Below, one piece after another: positions 35,010 through 49,108 of a stretch of DNA of 64,000 nt; position 1 is the stretch's first letter, and every line of letters starts with the position of its first letter. Made by a program: the position numbers and the translations under genes. This DNA is from Sordariomycetes sp. S80-01Y. Taxonomy: Eukaryota > Ascomycota > Sordariomycetes. Location of the stretch: NCBI GenBank assembly GCA_037042185.1, contig JAXQJY010000029.1:1426001-1490000 (forward strand), in the 5' to 3' direction. The notes under the pieces were generated by a model. It was not told where the DNA came from. It was given only the letters and a program-made list of their open reading frames with translations, and ran no database searches.

Positions 35010-36020
35010 ATGCCAGGCGGTGTATGTGCCGTCCTCGACTATGAGGTCGAGGTCATGGCTGAGTACGTTGCCGAGATGGCGACGCGTGTGGTCACGCCCG
35101 AAGCTGCTGTTAGCTCGGCGTTCCGGAAGTTCGTCTCCCAAATCCTCACGTCGACCCGACTCCCCAGCACGACTATCCTCCTCGGGATGAACTATCTTGC
35201 CAAGAGAATCAACACGATGAAAAATAACGGTCCATACAAGGCCAGCGAGGGCCAGGTGTGGCGCTATCTCACCGTGTCCCTCCTCTTGGGAAGCAAGTTC
35301 TTGGACGACAACACGTTCCAGAACCGTTCATGGTCCGAAGTCAGTGGAATACCTGTCTCGGAACTGAACTCTCTCGAGTTTGACTGGGTTCAAGCTATGC
35401 ATTGGCGACTTTACGTTAACCTTGACACGAGCAAGGACTACCAAGCTTGGCTCGAGAACTGGCGCGACTGGCAGAGCCACAAGAAGCGCCAACTCCAGGC
35501 CACCCGGGATAGACTCGCACCCGTTGTACCCGCCATCGACACCGAGCTCTCACGGTACAACAGCAACCGTCACTCGCCTACCTCTGGCTATCTCCACGAT
35601 CAGATTACCGAGTATGAGCGCCTGCAGGCCATCAAGGCTCAACAGTACAGCTACCGTGCGAGGGACTCTGCCTGGGGTCACAATCCGTGGGGAGCCCCCC
35701 TGACTCCTCCCGACTCTGGCTACGGCACACCCGATGCCTTCTCCATGTCAGCTACGGCCTCTAATGCTCGATATAATGATTGGTTCTCTCAGGCAGCAGC
35801 GTCATACAGCAATGGTCGCTATCAGCAGGCGCCGGCGCACAATCCATTTTACCAGTCTCGCCATCCTGTGCACGCACCCAACTACGGGTACAACCACCAC
35901 AGAAATATTTGGGAGCATGGCGTAGCGGACTGCAGCTGTGCCTCATGCACCAGCCCTCCCAAGCAGATGCCCTACTTCAACATGCCTGGGGGCTCCTACG
36001 GCCAGCCTGTAATGGGCTGA
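35010..36020 (+). CDS. CLG1-like cyclin (Pho85-type cyclin)
   Basis: One exon gives 336 residues from ATG 35010 (an in-frame start codon occurs 11 codons upstream but the context MPGGVCAVLDYEVEVMAEYV looks like the true start). Residues ~20-150 form a cyclin box: AFRKFVSQILTSTRLPSTTI, LLGMNYLAKRIN, WRYLTVSLLLGSKFLDDNTF, SWSEVSGIPVSELNSLEFDW. The rest is Ser/Tyr/Asn/Pro-rich and low in structure, ending with a small cysteine cluster, CSCASC. This layout matches the Clg1/mug80 group of Pho80-Pcl-like cyclins, which in yeasts bind Pho85/Pef1 kinases and affect stationary-phase and mating decisions. The partner here would be a PHO85-type kinase encoded elsewhere. The cyclin call is solid; the CLG1 subgroup is from memory. 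Confidence 0.83.
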   Translation: MPGGVCAVLDYEVEVMAEYVAEMATRVVTPEAAVSSAFRKFVSQILTSTRLPSTTILLGMNYLAKRINTMKNNGPYKASEGQVWRYLTVSLLLGSKFLDDNTFQNRSWSEVSGIPVSELNSLEFDWVQAMHWRLYVNLDTSKDYQAWLENWRDWQSHKKRQLQATRDRLAPVVPAIDTELSRYNSNRHSPTSGYLHDQITEYERLQAIKAQQYSYRARDSAWGHNPWGAPLTPPDSGYGTPDAFSMSATASNARYNDWFSQAAASYSNGRYQQAPAHNPFYQSRHPVHAPNYGYNHHRNIWEHGVADCSCASCTSPPKQMPYFNMPGGSYGQPVMG

Positions 36021-37552
36021 TGCTTGATCAATCTCGTTCACTTTTTTCTTGCAACAAAAAGTTTGTAATTGCTCAGAATGAGCATCTGGGTTAAGGTATA
36101 CAAAAAGGGCAGGATTTCGCATTTCATGACAAAACGACTCTCCTTCCGTCCTGCGAGCTACAGGACCACGATGCGCAACTCAGATACCCCGGTACGACAG
36201 GACCTCATGCGACATCCGGAGAATTTAGCAATGTCGCCGGCCTCTCTATGCGGTCGGAGACATGCCAGCTCGGCCTGACATTGCTTGAGCCCCTCATGAA
36301 CGTTGCCTGGACTCAGGTTACTTGCCAGTGTCGGCCCTTCGGTACACGTTCATAATGGTCGCATTTGGCGTTTTCATCATTTACATGTTATACGGCCCTC
36401 TGGCCTGATAGACTTTTTCTTTACGATTTTGGTTTTGGTGTTTTTGGCGGCATTTTCAGCAAGCACATCCTCGGCGCCCCTGGATTCAACAAAGGATGAC
36501 TGGGCCATTGGACCACGACATGGCGATTCGATCTCGAGAGGCATTCCTTGGCGACCAAACCAAGATGAAAAATGTCCGACGGACACGCACCAGTGAATTC
36601 TGGTTGGGTTGCTATGGGTCTCCTATGTACCGGAACAATCCTCTCGAAGCTCATTCGCTGCGGTCCAGCATTCTCGGCCTTGCGGTCAACAGGTTGTCTA
36701 CCGACGGCGCGACAATCAAAAGTTAGTATATATGCACACATCACGGTTATGGTTGCGGGATGATTGCTTGCATTGCATTCAGCGGGGCAAATGGGACTCA
36801 GGGGGTTTTGCGCTGTTTCGTTTTCACTTCGTCTTCATTTGCATTCTGCCGCCGAAGTTGGTCGGGTAGATGATCAAGTCAGTTCTATGCCTTGTTCACC
36901 CATCCTACATTCGGTTGGTCAACATCCTTTTTTTTTATCATGAAGTGGTGTTTTAGACTTGGGATGATTGGGTTCCTTTGGAACCCGGGGTTTGGGCGGT
37001 TGGCACAACGTGTTTTAATAGGGACTTGCGTGGATCGGTGTCTCAGGAACATAAGATACCTAACGGTCGCTTTCGACGACTTGAATGAAATATTTTGGAT
37101 CAAAATCGAACAACTAAATGATGTGACGTTAATTGTGGCTCTGAGAAGAGACCTCGACGCTCATTACACCAACCCCATATCAGGTATGTCCTCACAGCAT
37201 GTCAATCTCATGCCGCACCATTGTCTCAACCATGAGTGATGTCTTCGACATTAGCCCGCAGTCTCCAGCCCAAGATAATTGTGGTGTTACCCGTCTTCTG
37301 CGAGTTGCGCTGTGTCTCCAGCTACCGGTTGCTCTTCGGTTAACTCATGCTCTGTGATCTCAGCCAACCCACCCTTCGGGCTTGTTCCATGGTCACCATC
37401 TGATCTTGAATATCTCGTAACAAGAAATGATTGGAACGAAAGCAAGGCTTATCTAGTGCTGGAATTACATGAATCTCATCGGCCACGAAGCCCAAGGCTT
37501 TCCTCTACACATTGGAACTCACAAAGGTCTTCCCACCTCGTTCACTGTCGCC
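36021..37552. other. intergenic
   Basis: About 1.5 kb between two plus-strand genes. I found no recognised gene. The left half is T-rich and is probably the cyclin 3' UTR; the right half would be the promoter of the FYV6-like gene. Confidence 0.4.
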
Positions 37553-38224
37553 ATGTCCCGCTTCGTCTCGTCAGGGACAATATCCTCTACGGGCGGCGAG
37601 ACTGCCAAACCAGCAACTGAATCCAAGGGGGACTTGAACCCGGAATGGGAACGCGTGCAGAAGGAGCTGGAGGCCGAGCGGGCAAAGAGAAGTGAAGCCA
37701 GGCGGAAGGCCGTCGAGGGCGAGGAGAAGAGTCTCTACGACATCCTGCAGGCCAACAAGGCGGCGAAGCAGGCAGAGTTCGAGGAGCAGAACAAGATACG
37801 AAACCAGTTCAAGGCGCTGGATGATGACGATGTTGAGTTCCTGGACGAGGTCCGGGAGAAGAAGAAGAGGGAGGAAGAAGCATTGAGAAAGGAAACAGAA
37901 GAAGGCCTCAGGGCATTTCGAGAACGGCAAAAGGATGGGGGCGATCGAGGCGAGAGTCAGGACAAAAGCAAAGATGAGGCTGATGAGGTGACCTGGGGCC
38001 CCGGCAGGAAGAGGAAGAGGAACAAGGACAAGGAAGGTGCCGTTAAGGGGCTGAAGAGAAAAACTAGCCAGAGTACGGATGGGCACAGCAATGCGTACAG
38101 GGGCGACGGGGAGGAGGCTCAGTCACAAGCAGAGCCACCGACAAGCGAGGACGCCAAGGTTGCGCCAGCGAAGAAGCCAGCGATAGGGGGACTGGTTGCT
38201 TACGGGTCTGACGATAGTGATTGA
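37553..38224 (+). CDS. FAM192A/FYV6-like nuclear protein (NIP30 domain)
   Basis: A single exon gives 223 residues. ATG 37553 is preferred over an in-frame ATG 28 codons upstream because MSRFVSSGTISSTGG matches the usual N-terminus. The NIP30/FYV6 N-terminal domain follows: residues ~50-105, with EKSLYDILQANKAAKQAEFE, EQNKIRNQFKALDDDDVEFL and DEVREKKKREEE. A charged coiled-coil linker, a basic KRKRNKDK stretch (likely nuclear localisation) and the C-terminal motif GGLVAYGSDDSD complete the pattern. In animals the family member PSME3IP1 binds the nuclear proteasome activator PA28-gamma; in yeast Fyv6 acts in the spliceosome in the second step. Which role applies here is not shown by sequence. 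It converges with TIM54, leaving 185 bases between stops. Confidence 0.83.
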   Translation: MSRFVSSGTISSTGGETAKPATESKGDLNPEWERVQKELEAERAKRSEARRKAVEGEEKSLYDILQANKAAKQAEFEEQNKIRNQFKALDDDDVEFLDEVREKKKREEEALRKETEEGLRAFRERQKDGGDRGESQDKSKDEADEVTWGPGRKRKRNKDKEGAVKGLKRKTSQSTDGHSNAYRGDGEEAQSQAEPPTSEDAKVAPAKKPAIGGLVAYGSDDSD

Positions 38225-38409
38225 TGCCGTAATGATCATGGTGCTTGTAAGCGAAGAAGTGTATTTTCATTATAAGTTGGGTACACGAGTCCCCCAATGC
38301 CTCCACGTTCTAGGTACAGACCTCCCTCCCTTCTATGGTGAAATAGCGATATACGTCTCAATGTTACAGCGGTAAAAATACACTCCCGTCATCCGGAACG
38401 GGTGCCCCT

Positions 38410-39744
38410 TCACTCGTCATCCAAGTTTCCGACGTTGGGCCCGGTCGTCTTACGGGGCGTGGTGCTCCACCGCCACAAACCCCTGAGCTTTCCCTTGATC
38501 CAGCCTTCTACTTCCTCTTCAGGGACCTTGATGTTGGCCGCCTTGACCTCCAGCTCGGGCGAAATCTCGAATCTCCTCATCCTGGATGCGATCCTCGAAT
38601 CCATAGTGAGGGGATTCGTCCAGACCAACTCCTTGGGTGGTAGGTTTGCCTCCTCCCTCTCCTTCTTCTCTTCCTCGTCCACGCCCTTCCACACGCTCTT
38701 TGGCCAGTTCTTCTCCTCCTCTTTGTGCACGAGTTGCTGCTCGTACTGATCCTCTTCGGTGGAGCGCCAATCTCGGGCGGTACCGTAACACACGGCCGCT
38801 ACGTCGCGGCCGATGGAGTCGGCCAGCTTGCGGCGGTTGAGGAACCAAGCCAGACGGACGAAGGTCTGCGAAAAGCCCAGGCGGTGAGGGAAGGGAAGGG
38901 GTGCTGAAGGGGAGAACTCAGAGGGAATACTGGGCGGGAGGGACGCGGAGGCGTAGTCTTCTGGTTTGTTATGGGGAATGGGCTGAGGCGGGCGCTCGGG
39001 TTTCTTCTCCTCCTTTTTCTCCTCTGTATTCTTCTCTCCATCTGTCTGTTCGACTTCAGGCTTAGGAGGGGCCTCAATAGGGGGTAGCACAGGCGCATCG
39101 AGGGACCCTAGCCAGCCTTCGTGTAGACCGCGAACGTATTCCTTCCAGGTGTGATGGCCGAGCACGATATCGCCCTTCATGCCCTCATACTCCGGGAGGT
39201 TCATCTTCTTCCTCAGCTCAGCCAAGCTCGAGTCGCTCGTTTCGGGAATATCCTCCCCGGGCCGCTCAGTCTGCCTCCGATGCCGTCTGATCTTCTCCGC
39301 CACGGCAGCTCGCACATCTCCCTGCTGCCTTCCCTGCACAAACTCCCAGTCCAGTCCGCTCTTGGCAAGTACCGGCTTCGCGTATTCCACGAAGTGGTCT
39401 TGCGCGACTCTCAGCGTGTTCCCCGGCGGGCTTTCCAGGTAAATCGTGAGTTTGCGCGGGAGCTGGTTCGGCGAGGACAGCTTCTCCTCCGAGAGCGGCG
39501 CGACGAGGCGTTGCCACTTTGCGATGGCACGCTTCTTCTCGCGCTTGTCGTAGATGATCCAACCGGCGAAGGTGCCTGTGACGGAGAGGAAGATGAGCCA
39601 GTTGCGGGAGGGGAGGCGCTTGGGGAGCTGCGGGAGGCCCATGGCTCTGAAGGCTGGGTTTTGAGGTTTTGCCGGGGGTTTGGGCGCCGCGGAGGCGCCC
39701 CCGGCGGGAGGCGACGGTGTCGTGCCCGGTAGTGGCTCTGCCAT
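38410..39744 (-). CDS. TIM54: mitochondrial inner-membrane import subunit TIM54
   Basis: A single exon of 445 codons gives 444 residues. After a Pro/Ala-rich N-terminus (~1-40), the LPKRLPSRNWLIFLSVTGTF segment leads into one membrane span (about residues 48-66, ending AGWIIYDKREKKR). A large intermembrane-space domain with LPRKLTIYLESPPGNTLRVA, YAKPVLAKSGLDWEFVQG, GDIVLGHHTWKEYVRGLHEG, a charged variable linker with Lys/Glu/Pro, and RRFEISPELEVKAANIKVPE near the C-terminus follow. These are hallmarks of Tim54, a subunit of the TIM22 translocase that inserts carrier proteins into the inner membrane and also helps assemble the Yme1 protease in yeast. It is divergent from COT1 across 1.5 kb and convergent with the FYV6-like gene. 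Confidence 0.9.
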   Translation of the reverse strand: MAEPLPGTTPSPPAGGASAAPKPPAKPQNPAFRAMGLPQLPKRLPSRNWLIFLSVTGTFAGWIIYDKREKKRAIAKWQRLVAPLSEEKLSSPNQLPRKLTIYLESPPGNTLRVAQDHFVEYAKPVLAKSGLDWEFVQGRQQGDVRAAVAEKIRRHRRQTERPGEDIPETSDSSLAELRKKMNLPEYEGMKGDIVLGHHTWKEYVRGLHEGWLGSLDAPVLPPIEAPPKPEVEQTDGEKNTEEKKEEKKPERPPQPIPHNKPEDYASASLPPSIPSEFSPSAPLPFPHRLGFSQTFVRLAWFLNRRKLADSIGRDVAAVCYGTARDWRSTEEDQYEQQLVHKEEEKNWPKSVWKGVDEEEKKEREEANLPPKELVWTNPLTMDSRIASRMRRFEISPELEVKAANIKVPEEEVEGWIKGKLRGLWRWSTTPRKTTGPNVGNLDDE

Positions 39745-43266
<3,522 letters not shown>

Positions 43267-43667
43267 ACGTGAGCTCGCCAGCACATCGTGGATTAGAATG
43301 GAGATGGAGATGATCTGTTGTCTGCACAGCTAAACCATATAAATACATAGCCATGTCAATCTCGGGTATCATAAGGTGGATGGACTAATCTTTCTGGTTC
43401 AGAGATTAGAGGCTTAGATAGTCCCATAACACCCAGCTGGGCGCAACATACACTACGGGTCATACATTCTTGTATCTACATCCAAGCCAACTCACTGATG
43501 TCCTTTGCATGTCTGCTGAGTACCGTCTAACGCCGATAATGCCCTCGCGAATTTTGCAATCCTTATCCGTAACGCCTGACCAAAGTTTTGAGGGCCTTGA
43601 GCTTGGCCTGCTCTTGTCGAAAGTTTCATCTCCCCAAGCTTGTGTGCTTCTACTGTGGCGCAAACCC

Positions 43668-44387
43668 TCACGGCCTTGACCCAAGTCCGGGGGCAGCGTT
43701 GTACCTCTCCTCTCTTTCCGTCATGTACATGATCTGAATCCAATACTCCTTGGAGTCCGGATCCCAAAAGTCGAATTGCCTGTCCTCCCTCTTATCCAAC
43801 TCTCTCGCGGGTATCTTGAAGCCGACGGTCTCATACGGCTCCGCTGCCACGAGCAGGTACTGGTAGTTCTTGTCCGGCTCCTCGATGTGCTGCGTAAAGG
43901 CATTCATGACTTGCCACTTGGGCGCCGGCGCATCCGGGTTCGCGTCTGGGTATTGCAGCTGGAACAGCAGCCCCTGCTGCCGCGTGACGGGGTCTCTGAT
44001 CTTGGTAATCTTGTACCCGGGCCGTCCAATTTTGACGACGTTCCTCCTAGTCTGCGCCATGCCCACGGGCAGGCCCGTGGCGGGGTCTATCCCGCCCTGC
44101 GCGGCCTTGCCCTCCTTCTCCTCCTTGGCCGCACGACGCGCGAGGTTCGTCTGGTGCTTCTTGCCCTGGGTGTGCGCGAGGTAGGAGCCGTCATTCTGGT
44201 GGACCGTGAGGCACAGGCGGCACTCGAAGGAGCCGACGTGGTTCTTGAAGAAGTACGGGTCGTGGTCTAGGTCGATGGTCTCGAGGGCGAGCTTGCGCAG
44301 GCGCTCGCGGCGGTCGGCGTTGGTGGCGGACTGCGAGGCCACGCCGCCGCCGCCGAATTTGGAGCCGGCGCGGTTCTGGTAGTCCAT
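43668..44387 (-). CDS. PRP11: splicing factor 3A subunit 2 (SF3A2/PRP11)
   Basis: A single exon gives 239 residues from ATG 44387; the frame is open upstream for 124 more codons, but MDYQNRAGSKFGGGG is the universal SF3A2 start. Then come RRERLRKLALETIDLDHDPY, a matrin-type U1-like C2H2 zinc finger (FECRLCLTVHQNDGSYLAHT followed by GKKHQ, ~54-80), KIGRPGYKITKIRDP, and the core QLQYPDANPDAPAPKWQVMN, KNYQYLLVAAEPYETVGFKI, FDFWDPDSKEYWIQIMYM. SF3A2 is part of U2 snRNP and supports branch-site recognition as the SF3a complex assembles. Animal proteins add a long Pro-rich tail; this fungal one ends soon after the core, as in yeast Prp11. It is convergent with COT1 (401 bases apart). Confidence 0.94.
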   Translation of the reverse strand: MDYQNRAGSKFGGGGVASQSATNADRRERLRKLALETIDLDHDPYFFKNHVGSFECRLCLTVHQNDGSYLAHTQGKKHQTNLARRAAKEEKEGKAAQGGIDPATGLPVGMAQTRRNVVKIGRPGYKITKIRDPVTRQQGLLFQLQYPDANPDAPAPKWQVMNAFTQHIEEPDKNYQYLLVAAEPYETVGFKIPARELDKREDRQFDFWDPDSKEYWIQIMYMTEREERYNAAPGLGSRP

Positions 44388-45075
44388 CGTTCGATGCGCC
44401 TTGTTCTGTCGAGGGTTGTTCTTGGAGGGGCAAAGGAAATGATGATCTGGGGGGTTGGAAGTGAGGTTGGGAGACGCGGCCAAGATGGACAAAAAGTTGG
44501 GACGTGACGTGCATTGCGCCGGCTGATAGTCGGGAAGTGGGGCGTTCAGCAATGGCTGAAGGTTAACATGAGAGCCAAGATCGCAGCTCAGACTTGTTAC
44601 GACCTTACGGGCCTCGCAACACATTATCTGCTGATCAATGTAATATCTCCTTACCTTATTCATTGATTTATTATTCTTGATCCCCACTCCTATAGCTAAG
44701 CAGTGCCCACTTGCTGTCAGACTTTTGGCCCCAGCACCTTCAATGATCCCCATCCTCACAACGTTGGTGTCGGAAAGGGGCCCAGCATGCCCTTCAGCTT
44801 CAACCAGCCAAATAGTTTTGCTAATGGTTGGTGTGTATTTGCCAAGTGTAGATTCAATGCTCGGTCGACACCCGCTGAATGTTTAAAAGAAGACCCTTGG
44901 ATCACAAGTATAGTTCCTCTTATTGGGTCCCATAGCAGTAGTACTAATACTAAGTAGTCTGGCGAGCTGCTTGTTCAGATGATTTATCCAACAGACCAAG
45001 CTCATCTTCAAGAGCTTCTCAATCTTGCTGGTATCCCTAACTAATTCACAAGGGAACTTCCAGCGGCCTCGGCGG
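44388..45075. other. intergenic
   Basis: About 690 bases between SF3A2 and the aminotransferase, both on the minus strand. No gene recognised; it includes an AT-rich section near 44640-44690 and would hold the SF3A2 promoter and the aminotransferase 3' UTR. Confidence 0.4.
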
Positions 45076-46435
45076 CTACATGGCCACGAGTTCCGCGTGA
45101 TCGGTCACGAACTTCTTGACAGCCTCGACAAACCGATCAAACTCCTCCTGCGGCGTCCCCCAGACCAGAGCCATGAATCCTCTCCGCGCGATCCAGAAGC
45201 TCTGCTCTATCATTTCATACCAGAAAAGATCCATCAGGCCTTGAACGTGAACAACGTCACTCCCTCGGAGGATCTCCCTCGCCCCATTTTCAGTGATGTG
45301 CACCGCCAAGGCAGTCCCGATGCCGGTGAAGGCCACCTTTGTGCCTTTCGTCACGTCGTTCAATCGGTTCCTGAGATTGTCACCCACCTTTGTGAACTTC
45401 TCAGCTTCCTCAGCAGTGTACAGCTGCGTCAGCCCAACGTAGCCCGCGTGAGTCACAAGAGTGTTGTTGTTGAACGTGCCCGAATGGGAGACAGAAGTGC
45501 TAAGGCGGGGGTCGAAGGCGGCCATGATATCAGCTCGTCCACCAAAGGCACCAAAGGCGAGGCCGCCGCCCAACCACTTGCCGAAGGTCTTCAGATCGGG
45601 CTTTAAGCCGCGCAAATGTGCCAAACCACCTGCCGAAAGTCGCGAGGTCATGACTTCGTCTAGGATGAAGATGACACCAGCCTGATTGGCGGCATCTTGA
45701 ACTCCTTTCAAGAACTCAGGCTTCGCTGAGAAGCATCCACCGGCGCCTTGCATGCCCTCCATGATGACGGCGGCGACGCCGTCGCTTGAGATTGCCTTCT
45801 GCGCACTCTCCAGGTCGTTGTACGTCGCGATGATCCAGTCATCCATGTCGACATTGTTTGGAGCAGGCTTGCCGCCTTTGAAGCCGAGGACACCACCATG
45901 GTACCCTCCACTGAAGGCGACGACCTTGCGTTTCCCTGTAAACAGCCTTGCCGCTGATAGGGCGTGGAGGTTACCCTCAGTACCGGAATTGGCGAATCTG
46001 ATGCGCTCAAGATCGAAGCGTTTGCAGAGTTCGCCAGCGAATAGTGCCTCCTGCTTCGTTGTGCCACCGACATTCATGCCTACGTTTTGGAGGACGTGAG
46101 ATATGGAAGCTTGAATCTCAGGACGAGAATGGCCATAGAGACCGGCTGTAAACTCGCAGAGGAAATCCGTATAGCTGCAGCGGGGCTTAGGTTCAGATTC
46201 AGGACATGCATTGGCATACTTACGTTTGGCCGTCCTCTGAAGTGACTTGGTAGTCTTTCCCAGACTTCATGTATACGGGAAAAGGATCAGCGTGGAGGAC
46301 AGTCCTGGTGTTTCCGCCGGGCAGGAGCTTGGTGGCTTCTTCATGCAGCGCTTTTGACGTTGCATTCTTTGATATGTAACGGCGCTTTGCCTCGTCAACT
46401 AGGTTGGCGAGGAGGTCTTGCTTAGTGGTGGCCAT
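45076..46435 (-). CDS. class-III PLP-dependent aminotransferase, GSA-aminomutase-like
   Basis: Two exons (46435-46224 and 46174-45076), joined AC/C across 49 bases, give 436 residues. The fold-type I pattern is clear: LLPGGNTRTVLHADPFPVYM near the N-terminus, ANSGTEGNLHALSAARLFTG with the phosphate-binding loop, FSGGYHGG, VIMEGMQGAGGC, FILDEVMTSRLSAGG with the cofactor-binding Asp, and KTFGKWLGGGLAFGAFGG with the Schiff-base Lys, then SHSGTFNNN. These motifs are closest to glutamate-1-semialdehyde 2,1-aminomutase. Fungi make 5-aminolaevulinate from glycine and succinyl-CoA, so a tetrapyrrole role is unlikely and the real substrate is unknown; it may be an omega-amino acid or beta-amino acid aminotransferase. 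No targeting signal is evident. It is divergent from NUG1 over 660 bases and not in a visible pathway cluster. Confidence 0.85.
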
Positions 46436-47095
46436 GCTGAGTCTGGCCTGGATATACCTGGAACTAGGTACGTTGCGTATTGCAAATTAAGTTATCTGGC
46501 AAAGGGGCTTTTCGCGGATGGCAAGCATGTGGTAAAACAGAGATAGTAGCGGCGAGGATATAAGCACACTTATAGCACGAGACTGTCACCGATAGTCGCT
46601 ATCCCGAACTGATGTGTTGACGGGAGACGCGCCGATCTCGGTTATCGCATTTCGGGCTGTCGGTTTTGGTCTCTCAAACGAGCGCCTCAAACCCCAAGAA
46701 CAGCCCATCTCTGGACAAGAACCTGCTTCTTGTGGCTTCGTGCATTGGCGCTTGTTCCAAGCGTCAAGGATTGGAATTAGTTTAGACGTATTGACTCAAA
46801 CCATCGGCCCGGTCTCGAAGGGCGTCGAGTACATTGGGGGCGAGGCAGGAGTCTGTGCTGGGGATATGTGAATTGCAGGTAAATGTCCCCTTAGACAGAA
46901 TAGTGTGGCAGATCTTTTTGTCGGACATGTTAAGTCGCAAAGTTCGGAAGGCGGTGAGCCGTTCTGAAATCGAAAGGACGGCAGAATTGATATCCCACCT
47001 CTTTTTCCTCCAAAATTTTGGTGCAGAGTCGTCCACCGCCACCAATCCTAAGCACAACTGCAGCCCGTGTGATTGAGTGAGGAAATCCATTCACA
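46436..47095. promoter_or_regulatory. divergent spacer between the aminotransferase and NUG1
   Basis: No gene is supported in these 660 bases, which separate two start codons and should contain both promoters. A CTAGGTACG word lies near 46463. Confidence 0.4.
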
Positions 47096-48786
47096 ATGGC
47101 CGGCACGATCAACAATCCCAAGAGTCCGTCCTCCTGTCTATTTTTGACCCTCTGATATGCCCGGGATTGTTTTGCTAACGTTCGCCTACAGAGCCAAAGT
47201 CCAAGCGCGGCACGACCCGTTTGCGAAATAAGATCCAGAAGGCCTCCGCCGCGAAACAAAGGAAAGAGCGCAAGCAAGCAAAGAAGAACCCAGAATGGCG
47301 ATCGAAACTCAAGAAGGATCCCGGCATCCCCAACCTGTTCCCTTACAAGGAGAAGCTTCTGCAGGAGATTGAGGAGAACAAGCTGAAGAAGGCGGAGCAG
47401 GCGCAACGAAGGAAAGAGATGGCAAAGGCAGCCAAAAGTGGACAGCAACAAGAGACGACCGAGGATGTTATGGTCGATGGCGAGGACGAGATGGAAGAGG
47501 ACGACGACGATTTCATGGACGAGGATGTTGATGAATCGAACCCCATGGCTGCGCTGATTGCGAGCGCGCGAGCTGCTGCTGATGATTATGATCGCAAACT
47601 TGGAGACGAGCCGATGGACTCAGACGACTCAGATGACGATTCGGACCCCGGCGAGCGCATCTCTGTTGGCCAGGCCTCGTCGCGAAAGACCTTTGACAAG
47701 GTCTTCAAGTCTGTTGTCGAACAAGCCGATGTCGTCCTCTACGTTCTCGATGCCCGCGATCCCGAGGGAACCCGCTCCCGAGAAGTCGAGCGAAGCATCA
47801 TGGCCGCTGCTGACGGTGGCAAGCGTCTCATCCTGGTGCTGAACAAGGTCGACCTGATCCCGCCCCAGGTTTTGAAGCAATGGCTCGTCTACTTGCGTCG
47901 GTACTTCCCGACCATTCCTCTTAGGGCGAGCGCCCCGGCTTCGAACGCGCACACTTTCAACCACCCCAACGCTACCGTCTCAAGCACATCCACTACGCTT
48001 TTCAAGGCGCTGAAGAGCTACGCTGCTAGCAGGCAGCTGAAGCGTGCGGTGTCCGTCGGTGTCATTGGCTATCCCAACGTCGGAAAGAGCTCAGTCATCA
48101 ACGCGCTGTTGAGCAGGATGAGTGGGAAGGGCGGAAGTGCCTCGCGAGCCTGCCCTGCCGGAGCTGAGGCTGGCGTCACGACCAGCATCCGCTCGGTCAA
48201 GATTGACAGCAAGCTGACACTGCTCGACTCTCCCGGCGTTGTCTTCCCGTCCTCCGGGTCTCAATCATCTGGCGGGCTGGTGAACCTGAAGAATGCCGCA
48301 GAAGCACATGCTCACCTGGTCCTACTGAACGCTGTGCCACCGAAGCAAATCGACGACCCGATTCCCGCCGTCAACCTCCTCATCCGCCGTCTGTCTGCCT
48401 CGCCCGACCTCATTCAGAAGCTCCTCGATGTCTACGATATTGCTGCTCTGATGCCCGCAAAGGACGGTGACACGACCACAGACTTCCTTGTGCAAGTCGC
48501 CCGGAAACGTGGTAGGCTGGGGCGTGGCGGTGTCCCTAACATCAGTGCTGCGGCCATGACGGTCGTGACGGACTGGCGTGACGGTCGCATCCAAGGATGG
48601 GTCGAGCCACCCGTCATTGCAGTCGAGGGCCAGCCCGCTACCGCAACAGCGGTCAAGGCCTCCGGCGACGATGATGTAACGCCGGATCAGAAGCAGATCG
48701 TCACCGAATGGGCTGCCGAGTTCAAGCTCGATGGGCTGTTTGGGGACGGAAGCGCGTCCGCGGACGGTGATGCTATGGAGCAGTAG
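47096..48786 (+). CDS. NUG1: NUG1/GNL3-type nucleolar GTPase
   Basis: Two exons (47096-47123 and 47192-48786) give 540 residues; the first exon encodes only MAGTINNPK and one base, and the donor is the unusual GTCCGT. The N-terminus is very basic (PKSKRGTTRLRNKIQKASAA and onward), as in nucleostemin/GNL3, followed by an acidic Asp/Glu block (~85-140). The GTPase is circularly permuted: the G4 motif LNKVDL precedes G1 GYPNVGKSS, then a G3-like LLDSPGVV. The C-terminal region carries a DFLVQVARKRGRLGRGGVPN segment and ends in an acidic tail. Nug1 shuttles between nucleolus and nucleoplasm and is needed for 60S subunit maturation and export. It converges with DIS3, leaving 322 bases between stops. 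Confidence 0.92.
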
Positions 48787-49108
48787 GAAATGGTTGGAGG
48801 ACGATTCATGATGTGTACTCGTTCGGCGTTTTAGGTGGTCGGCAAAAATGGTTATATACCTCGATAAAATGCATTTTCCCTCGATCCTACTCAGTTCGCC
48901 TTGCTGATCCGCCCTATCTTGTATTCATTGTCGGTCGTATTGGGTTAAAGTGGTAGGCTTAGCCGTATTCCCAAATGAATAAAGAGACAATTAGTTTTAC
49001 ATGAAGCTCGATAGCCCCTTGGGGGAACGGTTGGAAAGGCGTCAACAGACTTTCGGGCAAGTGTTTTCCTCTTTGATCTATTTTCTTCCGCCTATCGTAA
49101 AACCCTAT
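48787..49108. other. convergent intergenic spacer
   Basis: About 320 bases between the stops of NUG1 and DIS3; 3' UTRs only, nothing else seen. Confidence 0.5.

Noticed and set aside
37628-37645. B-box-like GGGTTCAAGTCC on the minus strand
   Set aside because: It lies inside the FYV6-like coding sequence; the flanking bases do not form a T stem and there is no A box at the right distance.
44388-44759. 124-codon upstream extension of SF3A2
   Set aside because: The MDYQNRAGSKFGGGG start at 44387 is the standard family N-terminus; the upstream part has no similarity.
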